The notes under the pieces are model-generated. The model had not been told where the DNA came from, made no database searches, and saw only the letters and a program-made list of their open reading frames with translations. Shown in pieces: positions 25,375 through 37,411 of a DNA stretch of 64,000 nt (position 1 is the first letter of the stretch; the number at the start of each line of letters is the position of its first letter). This stretch comes from Rostratula benghalensis (Eukaryota > Chordata > Aves > Charadriiformes > Rostratulidae). The translations under genes were made by a program, and so were the position numbers. Location: the NCBI GenBank assembly GCA_013399305.1, contig VXAI01000179.1, positions 483,030-547,029 of the forward strand. The letters run 5' to 3'.

Positions 25375-27384
25375 TGGTGTGAGATAACTGAATTCACAAT
25401 GCAGTTCTAAAGATCCCTTTAGAAAGAAATCATATCCAGGAATCTTCATTTCTCTCCATTAGTTATCTCTTGGGATCCCCACGGGTCCTGTTCTTTCTTG
25501 GGTCTGGGTGTGTAAGATGCCTCTGTTCAGGCAAATGACATGAATCCATCATCAGTGCAGTTAACACACTATGTAAAACACAGAGTAGATCTTTATCGGC
25601 AGTATGACAGGTCTCTTGATTCCATTTCACTTACTGACTGCAAACTATTTGCTAAATTAATTTGTTTAAAATATGTATTTAAAATAATGCATTTCAGGTC
25701 TTCCCATGATTAAGCAGGGGTTGATTGGAGCAGTCTAAAAACACTTATTTTGAATTTAGAGCAATACAATATCAAGGAACAGAGTATGCTCTTGAACCAA
25801 GGTTTCATATGTGGCAGCAGAATAGGAAAACTTAATTTATGCTTCTCATCCAAGCTGCTAAACTCCACTGAGAAGGTCCATTTTGTCCATCCAAATAGAA
25901 GTACATGAACAAGATATGGGGAAATGTCTTTGCGCTAAACTCTGTGTGTTTTTAAAATGATTGTCCATGCTGAAGATATTTGGAGGAAAAGTCTGTTAGT
26001 GATACTTCCATTTAAACAGAAAAGGGATTTGAACCCAGGGTTAGGCTATTCTAATTCTTGGGCTATTTTTCCCCCTGGAACCAGTACTGCAGTATTACAG
26101 TCTGCAAAGCAAATCTTATAGAATTTTATAAACAAAAGAATATCTAGATGTGCTGCTTACTTTAAGTAAGTGTACTAAAAGAAGCAGCAGCTGCCACAGT
26201 TAAAAGCAAACTATAAATTGATCTAACCCCCTGATTAATTCAGCCTGATCTTTCACATGATACTGTATTTCATGGCACAGGTCAGCATGACTTGATCTTT
26301 TATGAAAAAAAATTGAGGTTACTGGCTGAACTTCTGCCCTTTTTCTAGCTTACTTTGACGTCTTAACTGCTATTTAACTGTTAATATCCAAGCCACCATC
26401 CAAAAAAAAAAAAAAAAGGGAAAAAAAAAAGAAAAAAAAAGAAAGCAGGGCTGGGGGTAAAGGTGCTCAACACAAGAGTGGAAAAAGAAGGAAAGAAAAC
26501 CGACTCAGTTCAACAATCCCATATGGCCAATTGCTGTAACATTTTATTTTGGCTTTTTTTGTGTGAGAAAATGTAATAAGCCTGCATTGATCTATGGACC
26601 TTATTCTTTGGGGAAATATGAGTCACAGATGCATACTTTGGAGACGCACTTAAAAAATATTATCTCTCAAGTGTTGTGTGAAGCTTTACAGCCTTCTTCC
26701 TGCAAATCTTCCATGTCACTGTTAGAACCAAGTCCAAAATATTTACATCTAAACAACTTATGGCATCTGTCAATAAAAACTCAGTCTGCTCCTAAACATT
26801 TCTAAGTGCAACATTTAAAACTGCATAAACAGGAGTGAACTAGTAGCAGTCTAAAGTTGTCATCATTGACAGTTATGATTTATCTTAACTCTCCCTAGCC
26901 ATTTGGCTAAAGTTTTAAGTAAACACTTTCAGTCTTCCTCATGTTCTCTTTACTGCCACCTCCCACTAATAAGAGATGTTGCCAAGAAAAGCAGCCAGAC
27001 AGTTCATTTACCTCCCAAACTTGCCTGAAAGTAGCTTGCCTGGTTTAGACAAGGGTCGAAACTACTACTGCACATTTTCAACAGATGGAACAATGCTTCA
27101 CAAATTATTTACATTAAAGTTATTTACTTTCAGGATGTGTGTTTAACGAATGGTTAGTTGAATGAAATATTGCAGCTCAGACAGAGAATGCAAGCAATTC
27201 AAGCATGCCATTTATGGTGATAGATGTAGCTGTGATCCTTAATTTTCTACAAAGCCATGTAGCATTTTGTCCTCATTCTTCACTAGCTCCTTGAATCTGA
27301 CAAAAGTATGGTTTCTATTTTCACCTCTTCCTCCTCCGCTACCCCCTCCCCTGCAGGCATAGTTCCATTAATCAGCTATGCTGT
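25375..27384. other. Unique DNA with A-rich tract
   Basis: An A-rich tract (A15, GGG, A10, G, A9, G) lies at 26402-26444. It could be the tail of a lost retrocopy, but the upstream sequence matches nothing I recognise. No gene is seen. Confidence 0.5.
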
Positions 27385-27585
27385 AATAATACCTTACACT
27401 GATAAGACATTCCCTCATTAGCAGATTTTCAGAGATCTTCATAGATATGATGAGGAACTCATAATCATCCCCATTTAAAAAATGAAGACTTAAAGGCATT
27501 ACAAACTTTAATGTGTTAATTGAAGCCAGCCAACCAAACTCAGACATGAAATCTGAAAACCTAGCTCCTCCTCCCTTGTTCATAC
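27385..27585 (+). mobile_element. MIR-like SINE remnant
   Basis: The segment follows the MIR core order on the plus strand: an AGAGATCTTCATAGATATGA part (compare ..AGCTCTTTACA.AT.A..), GATGAGGAACTCATAATCAT then CCCCATTT.A..AATGAAGACT (compare TATTATCCCCATTTTACAGATGAGG), and a distal GAAATCTGAAAACCTAGCTC then CTCC part (compare GAACCCAGG.CTCCTGACTCC). It is degraded, as expected for an amniote-wide element that long ago ceased to move. The call rests on remembered consensus. Confidence 0.5.
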
Positions 27586-28989
27586 TCGCATACTGTGTTA
27601 CTTGTTTTTAAGAAACCATTTGAGGTAATGTCACTGCTGCCAGCTACCAGTGGCACCACAGTTCTGAAACTTTAATCAGGAGAATAAATTGTACAGGAAC
27701 TTAATTTCTAGTAGTTGCTAAAGAAAAAAAATCCATATGGAGTTTCTCCCTTCATGATCAGCTTGAATTGGACAGCGTATCACTGCTACATGACATCATA
27801 TTTCTTCAAAACACTTATGAAAATAACGGAACCCAGCCATCAAATATGCTTAGGTAATTGTTAGGCACCCTGGCCAGTTGCATGAGAAACAGAGAGTAAC
27901 TTTAAAAAGAAGGTGCCCTCCACCTTGAAATACTTTCTGCTCCAAATCAACCCAAAGCAAAAAAACCAAAAGTTCTTCCAGCTCATTTACATTTCTGACA
28001 GATGGGTACCTGCAATATTCTGTTTGTCTGTAGACTAAGAAATAATTACTCTAAAGAACTAGGCCACTAATAGGATTAGGAAAAGTTTGTTTTCAGTCTG
28101 TCAAAAACAATAAGAATATTTCTGACATCCCTAGGCTTCTGTTTGGACCTGAAGAGAAGGGCACACCAAGGAGAATCCCAAATAAATGTTTAGCATTCTG
28201 CAGAATGAATAAGAAATAAGAAAGGGTTTTTTCTCAAAATGTGGACTGCCTCACTACTTTCTGCTCTTTTGAGCAGGAGCACTTGCCAGGAGGATCTTTT
28301 GCGGTTTGATTGGAACTTCATGGTTCTGTCACATTGGCAGGGTACACAAGTTGAGAGTTAAGATTCTGCAACCTTTCCTTGCACTGTGGGCTTCAAAATT
28401 AACTTGCCTAAAACATGTATGTTGTCTGGTGATTTTTCTGCAAGTTTTATATTGCATCCCAAAACAATTTTGCATCCAAGACTTTCTTACAGATTTCTTA
28501 AGTTTTATTCCTAAGGATGGTGTCTTCTCTTCATTCTTTAACTTGTCTTTCCCCAGAATACTTTTTAATGACCTTTTGTTTGGTAGAACTCTTTACCCAA
28601 TATGTCCTTTTTCCATTCTTTCAGCTTGGACTGGGGTTTTCCTCTTCCTTGGAAGTTTGTTCTGAAATTATATTTCTTTAAATTAATACCCCTCACTGCA
28701 ATATGTTTTTTGTTGTTTTAGTGACCAATTTGTAATACACAATACTTTAAAGTAGTTGTTAAATTTTATAAATCATATCTCAAAAGGTTTCACAGTATGC
28801 ATATTATATCAAGCCTATTGGACTAATTCACATGAGGTAACCCACAGGCACACAGGGCTAATCCCTGTATGCTCCCTGTATAGTGATGGGGAGATCTGGG
28901 CCCCTCTATAGAGCAATTTAGCACGTGCATCTCAGTGGGATATAAATCCATAAAACTTCTTAGTGGAACTTACTTTCCAGGAGTGCTTA
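27586..28989. other. Unique AT-rich DNA
   Basis: No gene is recognised. A 119-codon frame at 28306-28665 begins at TTG and has a low-complexity hydrophobic composition; it is judged fortuitous. Confidence 0.5.
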
Positions 28990-29245
28990 ATGCACCCTGG
29001 CAGTGAAGAAGGCTAGGAGCACACAGGGCTGTATCACAGCCAATAGGTTGAAGGAAGTGATTATCCTCTTATTTGGCACTCATTAGACCACATCACAAAT
29101 ACTGTATCCGGATTTGTGCATTCCAGCTTAGTAGACATCAATAAACTTGAGAGAGTACAGTGGAGAGCCACCAGGATGGTCGGGGCTGGAGTATTGCCTT
29201 AGGAGGAGAAACTAAAGGAGCTGGGTCCTGCTCTTCTTAGAGAAG
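28990..29245 (+). mobile_element. CR1 LINE (host copy), 5' part
   Basis: The sequence matches the CR1 segment coding the end of the RT frame, around GTTGAAGGAAGTGATTATCC, then CACTCATTAGACCACATCAC (protein ALIRPH..YC.), then a GAGAGAGTACAGTGGAGAGC block (ERVQ.. segment), and the GGAGCTGGGTCCTGCTCTTC block. The match stops abruptly at AGAAGA near 29245, where an opposite-strand CR1 starts. The same element resumes at 29898. Confidence 0.85.
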
Positions 29246-29897
29246 AATCACAGAATCACAGAATATAAGGGAGTAGAAAGGACCTTGAAAGATCATCTGG
29301 TCCAATCCCCCTGCCAGAGCAGGAACACCTAGATCAGGTCACACAGGAACACATCCAGGCGGGTTTTGAATGCCTCCAGAGAAGGAGACTCCACAACTTC
29401 TCTGGGCAGCCCCTTCCAGTGCTCTGTCACCCTCACTGTGAAGAAGTTTTTCCTCATATTTAAGTGGAACCTCCCATGTTCCATCTTGCGCCCATTGCCC
29501 CTTGACCTGTCATTACCTCTCACTGAGAAGAGCCTGGCTCCATCCTCCTGACACTCACCCTTTACGTATTTATAAACATTAACGAGGTCACCCCTGCCTC
29601 CTCTTCTCCAAGCTAAAGAGACCCAGCTCCCCTAGTCTTCCCTCTTCTGGGAGATGCTCCACTCCCTTCATCATCTTTATAGACCTGCCCTGGACTCTCT
29701 CAAGCAGTTCCCTGTCCTTGAACTGAGGGGCCCAGAAACGGACACAATATTCCAGATGGGGTCTCATCAGGGCAGAGCAGAGGGGGAGGAGAATGTCTCT
29801 CAACCTACTGACCACACCCCTTCTAAGAGAAGGCTTTGGAGGATCCAACAGGAGCCTGCCCATACCTATAGAAAGATCAGGCATCTCACTAGTGTCT
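29246..29897 (-). mobile_element. CR1 LINE nested inside another CR1
   Basis: The 3' terminus is at 29246 (AATCACAGAATCACAGAATA, complement of tandem ATTCTGTG octamers). On the minus strand it encodes, from about 29870 downward, [59 protein letters not shown] and FSLEKRR. A second frame continues with the [20 protein letters not shown] segment at 29523-29329. It is 5'-truncated near 29897. It is much better preserved than the + strand element around it, so it inserted later. It is close in sequence to 31746-31972, probably the same subfamily. Confidence 0.95.
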
Positions 29898-30169
29898 AGT
29901 GCCAAGATGGAAGGCAATGGTCATAAACTGAAACATGAAAGTTTTGACTGTCTATAAAGAAAAGCATTTTCACCATGAGGATCATCCAGCACTTGAACAG
30001 TCTTCCCAGAGAAGTTGTGCAGACTCCATTCTTAAAGGTTTTCTAGATAGAGTGGGGAAAAGTCCTGAGAAACCTGACCTGACCTCACATCTAACCCTAC
30101 TCTGAGCAGGAGGTTGAGCTAGAGACCTCAGGAAGTCCTTTCCAATCTGAACGATTTTATTATTCTATG
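29898..30169 (+). mobile_element. CR1 LINE (host copy), 3' part
   Basis: After the nested element the + strand CR1 resumes with AGTGCCAAGATGGAAGGCAA, an AAACTGAAACATGAAAGTTT block, a CAGTCTTCCCAGAGAAGTTG block and a degraded GATGATCC-type 3' end, finishing at ACGATTTTATTATTCTATGA (30150-30169). Compared with the usual CR1 order, about 100 bp (the LSLEKRRLRGDL..YKYLKGG coding part) are missing between the two halves. They were lost at or after the nested insertion. Confidence 0.88.
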
Positions 30170-31745
30170 AAATTAAATAGCAAAGGAATCTCTGGTTCCA
30201 ATTCATAAAGCTGGGACCAAATACAGCTTTGAAGCCCAAATGTCTTTTTTCCTTCCGACAGTGTAAGCTGAGGCATAGTTGAAGTGAATGGCTACACAAT
30301 GGAACAAAAATGCTATGAGTTAAATAGAAATAAGCTATTGGGTTTTATGTTTGTGAGGACTACTTCAGGCTAGTGCTGCCAACACTAATGTATCTTTGTT
30401 TTGTGCTGTATTTTGTGTGTATCTTCCCTCTTTACCATATAGTAGGACATCATATCTGCTTCCTAGCATATGTGCTAGGCCCTTTGTATCTGTTTCCCAT
30501 GTAACACAAGATTCAGAAGTGAATAATATAAAAAAACCCCATCCAGTAATATATATGCTATGGAGTATAAAACATTGTAAGCCAGTAAAATAATGGAAAA
30601 AATGAGGCAGAGAGGTAGTATGAGAATAAAAATAAACACAAAATAATTTAAACACATACTTGTTTAAGTACATCAGGATCTGTGCCCAAGAATGCTCCGA
30701 GCGTTAAGGTGTGAATGTGAAGGATGGAAATGAAAATATAATGAAAAATTTAATTTACATTAAATCTGAGCTGACTGCCACTCTCAGCTTCTGGCTGAGA
30801 AGCTTGCATGATCCTGAGCACTACACTAGGAACCCTAATGAGAAGTTCAAGGGTCTCTCAAGAGAAAAAGACTACTCAGAAGACTAGAAGTTCTAGAATT
30901 GGAGTGGGAGAACAGGGAATTTTGTTTGGGTGTCTATCCAAAGGAAGCACAGCTTGATCAGCACCAGCTAACATTGATAGTTGGGAAGAGGTTCTTCGGT
31001 TCTTTGGTAATAGCAACTGTAGTGTTTAGAAGAAGCCCAAGGAGAGAGGATGCAGGAAACACAAGAACAAGAATGGAAGAATTGGATTCGTACCTGAAAA
31101 AAGCAGCCACGATTGCCAAAATTCTAATCTAAAGTATTGTATAGACTACAGATTCAAATAGTAACATCCTTCTGTTATTTCAGGGGATATTTCTTGCAAG
31201 GGAACTGGAAGTAAACTGAAAAATGGGAAAACTGTTTGGCCCAGAGTAGCTACAGTGTATAGTTAGTCAAGTTGTCCCCAGCAATGACAAAGGTGACCAC
31301 CAGTAGGCAATAATGTCTGAATTATGCCTTATTCCTGAATAACTCATTTTTCAAACCTGGGGCGCTATATTAGATCATATATATGAAATGTTAATATTGC
31401 ATAAGCATAGTGTGTCATATGTAACTTAATAGCATCCAGAGTGCGCTGAATAAAAAGTAATAAATTTATATTGTTCAACATTTAATATATTGCAACTATT
31501 CTAAGTGTGTAGAAACTAATTTATCAAAAAGTTCTGTGAAGCTTATTGAGAGAATTTGGAAGGTATATTCTGTATTTGATACCATGGCAAAAATATGCAA
31601 AAGCGAGTGTGATTTTGAGTAACTCCTTTTATCATAACGTATTTACACATCTTCAAATGCATCTAATTTCTTATAGAAATTGGAAAACCTGAAACTCATT
31701 ACTTTTACAAATCATAGCTCCATCAACGTCTGCTAGTCCTATAAG
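30170..31745. other. Unique AT-rich DNA
   Basis: No gene or repeat is recognised between the nested CR1 pair and the next CR1. Short frames (for example 30899-31132) have no known motifs. Confidence 0.5.
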
Positions 31746-31972
31746 AGGTTCCACTTAAATATAAGGAAAAACTTCTTCATGGTGAGGGTGACGGAGCACT
31801 GGAAGGGGCCCCCCAGAGAGGTTGTGGAGTCTCCTTCTCTGGAGACATTCAAAACCTGCCTGGACGCGTTCCTGTGTGACCTGATCTAGGTGTTCCTGCT
31901 CTGGCAGGGGGATTGGACCAGATGATCTTTCAAGGTCCCTTCCAGTCCCTGATATTCTGTGATTCTGTGATC
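31746..31972 (+). mobile_element. CR1 LINE 3' end, young-looking
   Basis: It is truncated 5' within the segment coding the [12 protein letters not shown] motif (CCACTTAAATATAAGGAAAA), then runs through the 3'UTR to GATATTCTGTGATTCTGTGA (31951-31970). The octamer tail is intact. It is the same subfamily as 29246-29897 but in opposite orientation; the roughly 220 bp they share are about 90% identical by eye. Confidence 0.95.
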
Positions 31973-34900
31973 AGTGACATTTAGTTTTAGCAGGAAGGCA
32001 CCATGTTTATGAGTAAGAAGGCAAACAATTCAGTTGTGGATCTGCAACAGAGGCCACTTCCCACGTGAATGCAGACATATTATTTGGGAGCAGCGTCACG
32101 GCTGGGTTACGCCAGAGAAAACCACCTAAACAAATTTAAGGAAACACCTTGAAACATCAGCAGCATCTCAAGAAACTTGGAAAGGAATGGTTGGAAAGCC
32201 AACTCTGCGCTGGATGCCTGCATTGAAACCTCACCAAATAGCTAAAGAACTATTTGTTAAAATTAAGTAAATTTTTGGTGAAAGGAATTTAGTATAATAT
32301 AAGTTGTCATGTGAAATCAAACCAGTTATCAATAATTTACTGATATTGAATACAAAAATACTGATATTAAATAATTAAAAGAATTTACTGATAATTGATT
32401 AAAAAAAGTACTTGCAATGACACCATATTTAAACACTGATCCCTTTCTTGCAAATTTCATAACTACTTATAATCTTAAAAGCAAATTACAAACATTAACA
32501 CCTGTTGGTGGGGAAAATGTCTCTATGTAATAGACTGTGGTCACTGGTCTTAAGTGTTTAGCCACAGATCGCAGACTTCAAATAACACGTGCTGACTTGC
32601 AACTGCTATATCTTGTATAGAATTTAATCTTCTTTGTATTTTTTCTTGCTTTATTTACAAGAAGACACATGCTAAGAAGAAACCGTAAAACAACAGTTAA
32701 TTTACCCATTTTGTTTTGTGCTCATGGACAATGAAAAACAGTGAAATAGTGGAGAATCACAACTTGGATCAGAATACTGTAATTTAAGCCCAGATTTTAT
32801 ATTTTATCTTTGACTCACAATAACATTACAAATTACATGTTTTTGCAGTTTTTTGTGTCACTGTTATTATTTATGTAGTATCATAAATGTGCAGCAATGT
32901 TTAAAACAATGATCCATAAACTGCAATTGAATGAAAACGGGATAGAAATCAATCCCTGCATTTTTGCTGCTCTAAGCTTTAGAGGAATGCTATTAGAAAT
33001 GTGATGTTAATGGGGAGTTTGTATTTTGGACAAGCTGGCTCAAACCCAGAACATACCTGAACTTTGGTAAAGTCTGGATCCAGACTTCATCTTCTGAGCT
33101 CTAATCCTCTCTGCAATTCATTCTGCAGTACATGGTTACCAGAGATAGTGTCAGGAAACCTCTTTCACTTTTCAGCTGTGTGCTTTCTGTACAAATGAAG
33201 CATTAATCTTTTGGTAAGTTCCATTATTATGGTCTTTTCAAGAACGAGTGCTGAAATCACTGGCAGATGACACAAAGTGTTGAAATAAACATGTATTAAA
33301 TCATTAATAACTAAGGATAACAGTCTTGTCTGCCTCTAGAGTTTTCAGTGCAGTGTGGGTTAGAAGTGATGTCCCTTGGCTTTTTCCTATGTTGACTCTA
33401 AATCTGGCTACTCCAAGGCAAGCTGGGCAGCTGCAACACCCACATGCCAGTTCCGGAATTAAATTTTCCAGCACTTAGAAAATGAGCTGGCACATTTGCT
33501 TGGCTGGTTCTAATAAAGTAATTTCTCCAGGTCTAGAGCAACCTGTGGGACTGTTTCATGGCCAGGTTGCTGGTGGGCTGTTTTATTTTAACATATTCAT
33601 TATGTTGTGAAGGAATTTGCGTGTCTATAATCCGTCAAAGAATGAAGACTGGTAAAAAGGCAAAATGAACTAAATCTGCAAAATTCTTTACAGCTTTGAG
33701 GGAAAATAGGCACAGATAGTTTTAATCTATTTTTCTATAATACATTTTAAGTGGGGACATGTATGTAACATTTAAAAGAACTGGAATATTGTTTTCTACA
33801 GAAATATATTCGGTTTCTGTAAAATTTGCTTGAAATAAAAATTTATGTATAACCAGATGCTTAAAATATATCTTAGTTATGTAGTGACAGGGCCTTATAT
33901 GATGATTTCTTTGATAAAAACACTATAGAGAAGATACTAAGATTATCTTTTCTATTGAAGTTGATCAATATTTCCATAACTCTTTAACAAGAAGGGCAGT
34001 CACAGTGTTTTCCTCACTTGGAAAACAACCAAAACTTTCATCTAGTTAGAGGGAAGGGGATCTCTGCCTCAGAAACAAGTCACTTTGGGGGTTTCATAAA
34101 GTCAGTGGGAGAAATGCTAAAATGGACTAAATAAGAATCATCTACTTTCACTAACTAGTAAAATCCTGGCTCAAATTAAGATAATGGTAAAAGTAGTGGA
34201 AACAGCTTTCTCAAGAAGTCTGTTGTATTATGATTAGGATGTTTGTGACTGTCTCACTCTATGACGTTAAAAAGTTTTCCTACAGACCAGATACAAGCAT
34301 TTTGTATAAATATTTTAAAATATTTACTAAAGAACAAAACCATATTGAAGTCATATTTTAAAACTGACTTTAAAGCGACTTCAGACTTTGCATAGCCACT
34401 GATGTTTATTCTTTGATCTGACACAGAAAAACTAAATCTTAAGCATTTTCCATCACCAGAGGTCATTTGAGCCATCCATACAGTAAACCTCAGCTTTTGC
34501 CAAATCTCCAATTGCTTAGTGGTAATAAAAGCAACCGAGAGGGTAAAGAAGGCCCAAGAAACTCTGAGATTTTCCTGGTGGCCATCCTTGTTTATTGTTT
34601 TAAAGCTGCAGAGGAGCAATGGCCATAGCCTCTGAAGCAGCCTGGAACTGGAGATGCATGAGGAAGAAAGTCCTGCCCTGCAGAAGAGCAGTCATGTGAT
34701 GATTTTCTTAGGTATTGTCCTCACTAGCCAAAAGAGTGACTCAGCTGCTCCCATAAGACTGCCTGGGTCATAGCTGTTTCTTGCTGTTGGTTTTTCCTCC
34801 TTAAGGTCTGGCTCCTGGCATTGTAAGAAGGTGTTTTAGTATAAAAGGGAGAGGGAAGAAAGGACATTTCTAGTTCCAAAGATTGTGAAGAAATAGTTAA

Positions 34901-36081
34901 AAAAATGTGACACCAGTTTGGCTTATTGACTAAGAAGACAAATGGCCCCATATATTTTTTTCTTGCTTTTTTTAAACCAAAAAATATTGTTTTGTTTGTG
35001 GCATGACACAGGGTTCCTAAATGATTGAGGCCAGATGCAGGTGTTGTATTGCCCCTCTACATTTCATTCATCCATCTGCATTGTATTTCTCAGTCTAGGC
35101 TTAGAGTCACAGCTTTGATCCTGCAAGAACCTCCTTCTTAATATCTATTGGATTTATTTGCTATGGAAAAGGATCTCAAAGGCTTTCGGGCTATACTTCC
35201 ACGCCCCTTTCCCAGATCTGCTCAACCCCTATGAAACACATATGCCAGATAGTTTTAACCTTAAAAAACTAGAAAGTCAGTCCTGCAAGAAATGCAATTT
35301 TTCCATGTTTCCTTTTCAACCAAATATTTCAAAAGACTTTTGCATACAAATTTTTGCTAAATGAAATTATATAGACATATCAAGGTGTCTGAAATCAGTT
35401 TCATTTTAAATAGCATTCACTTCCATCAGCGAAGTGTCTCAAAAGAGCTATGTTTTTTATTATTCATGGTCGCATTCTTATTTATGTTTTAGCCTACCTG
35501 TCAAAATTGCATTTCTGATAACGCACACTCTTTGACATTTCTGTGCCACTTTCATAAATTATTCTTGCTTGGACAAACAGGTTTTTGAAAATTAAGTTTT
35601 TGTCTTAAATAATCTTTTCACTAAATTGTGATGCACAATTCTAGGGATAGCCAGGGATTCACCTGCCTCTAAGAGAAGTCTTACCCTTCTCAAGCTTAGC
35701 CTAAGATCTGCTACTACTTATTAGTTCTATTACAGTTACGCATAGTAACTGCTAAACAACATTAAAGTCCTGATGTACAAGGTGCATTTAAACATTGTAT
35801 AACCTCAGTAGACCTAAATATCCACAATGCTGAAGTCTGACCAGAAGTAAGTTTTAAGAAGGACAGAAAAAGCAACAATAGCCTGACTGAAAATATGGAT
35901 GATAATTTCTTCCCAAGCATGAGGGGAAGTGGGAGAGGGTGCAGAGGCGTCTGTGAGATGATGATAAGAACTGGCACCATTAGTGAAGTGATGGTGGAAG
36001 TTGACTGAACAATCTGACGTCAGATTTGATAGGGGCTATACCAAGGATAAGCCCAAGGCCAAGTGTTTGTGAAAAGAGTGA
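31973..36081. other. Unique AT-rich DNA
   Basis: No gene or named repeat is seen over about 4.1 kb. A perfect TATA-box-like string (TATAAAAGG near 34840) lies without other promoter signs. Open frames of up to 121 codons are not supported by known motifs. Confidence 0.5.
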
Positions 36082-36172
36082 GAAATGGTTTAATGCAGTA
36101 ATGTAGAATTTTTGGTTAAAGTGGAAAGAAAATGGTTCATTGCTGCAGCAATGTAGAATTTTTAGTTAAAGT
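36082..36172. repeat. Imperfect tandem duplication, 50-bp period
   Basis: GAAATGGTTTAATGCAGTAA then TGTAGAATTTTTGGTTAAAG (36082-36121) is repeated with changes at 36128-36172 (…GCAGCAATGTAGAATTTTTA then GTTAAAGT). The ATGTAGAATTTTT blocks are exactly 50 bp apart. Confidence 0.85.
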
Positions 36173-37053
36173 TAGATTTGTTATGAATTTACTGAAAACT
36201 GCAATTTTTTATCATACATATGCAGTACACACACATGGAACAGCAAAGGTGTCAGAGGAGAATAATGTTCCACGTTTTAATCAAAAAGCATTCAGAAAAG
36301 GGATTTTGGAATGGTAACAAAACAACCTCGTTTCAACTCCCCACGTATGGAAATTTTAATTGCATTATCATACCTAAGAAATCGCCAAATTAACAGCCTA
36401 TTGGATATTGTGAGACATATTCCCCCTGATGATAAGGCAGTTCTAGCTGACAAAGAATAATTAAATGTGTCCCAGAGCAGAGATCAGAACTTCCTGGGTA
36501 GTTTGCTAATTGCTGGGCCACTAAGTCACTTTCATACTCTTGATCTCTGTCTTCATGATCATATAAATACACATAGCAATCTAGCTCCATCATGAGTGAT
36601 TTTAGCCTCAGTGAAGTTTACTTAGTAATGAAGACATCCAGCTGCTTGCTGATGACTTCAGTTCAAATCCACCCACTTCCAGTTTCAAAACAGCAAGCCT
36701 TCCTTCCACCCCTGTAGCCTGTGGTTTTATAAGATAAGGTATTTTTCTGGAAGTAGTAAGAGATGACTTCGGATGCCTTGAAATGAGTTAGAGGATTGAG
36801 GCAGTATGAGATATCTTGGCTGTATTCTGTCATCCTCTGCTACTGGGTAGGAGCAGATTAGTACTATGTCCTCCAATTGAGTTTGATGAACTTAGCCTTC
36901 ACTTTCTTCTATCTGTATGAAACAGGAAGAGTGATTTATTTCAATCTGAAATAAACCTACCATAATAAAAAAAAAGTATATTTAATTTATTTTTTTCAAT
37001 ACGTCAAGATATATAAAACCCATTCCATTTGCTTTAATCCCAATTATGTCAGA
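36173..37053. other. Unique DNA
   Basis: No gene is recognised. A block at 36470-36530 (CAGAGCAGAGATCAGAACTT then CCTGGGTAG..) faintly recalls the 3' part of MIR but is too weak to call. Confidence 0.45.
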
Positions 37054-37214
37054 CACAGGTTGTCCAGAGAGGTTGTGTAGGCTCCATCATTAGAGATTTT
37101 CAAGACCTGTCTGGGTAGAGCCCTGAGCAGCCCAGTCGGATCCTGCTGACGGCTGTGAGCAAGTGCCATGACCTCCTGAGGCCCCTTCCAGCCTGAATGA
37201 TCCTATGACTCTAT
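37054..37214 (+). mobile_element. CR1 LINE 3' terminal fragment
   Basis: It reads AGGTTGTCCAGAGAGGTTGT, then ..TAGAGATTTTCAAGACCTGT and CTGGGTAGAGCC, ending GCCCCTTCCAGCCTGAATGA then TCCTATGACTCTAT. This is the CR1 3'UTR with a diverged octamer tail, truncated to about 160 bp. Confidence 0.9.
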
Positions 37215-37380
37215 ATCTAATGTTCAGGCAAATGTAGGGATTTTATTGAGTTAGCCAGAGTACAAAAAACAACACTTCACACATTCTAATATCTACTTAG
37301 CACTGATACCAGTGTGTGAATTCATTAAAATTTAATCTTCTCTGTGGAAATTCAGCAACAGTTAGGAAGTTCTTTTGGTT

Positions 37381-37411
37381 TAATTAATTAATTAATTAAG
37401 TAAGTAAGTAA
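37381..37411. repeat. Tetranucleotide microsatellite (TAAT/TAAG)
   Basis: About four TAAT-type units change into three TAAG units without interruption, giving a short compound microsatellite. Confidence 0.9.

Noticed and set aside
26025..26070. GGATTTGAACCC string resembling a tRNA-type B box complement
   Set aside because: No matching A box, cloverleaf or SINE body could be traced around it.
26402..26444. A-rich tract as a processed-retrocopy tail
   Set aside because: No upstream gene-like sequence and no flanking duplication could be identified.
28306..28665. 119-codon plus frame
   Set aside because: Opens at TTG, has no ATG start, hydrophobic low-information composition, no splice or promoter support.
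29588..29917. 109-codon minus frame as a possible host gene
   Set aside because: It is the CR1 reverse-transcriptase C-terminal region ([22 protein letters not shown]).
34840..34848. Perfect TATA-box string TATAAAAGG
   Set aside because: No transcription start, downstream exon or CpG context; such strings are frequent in AT-rich DNA.
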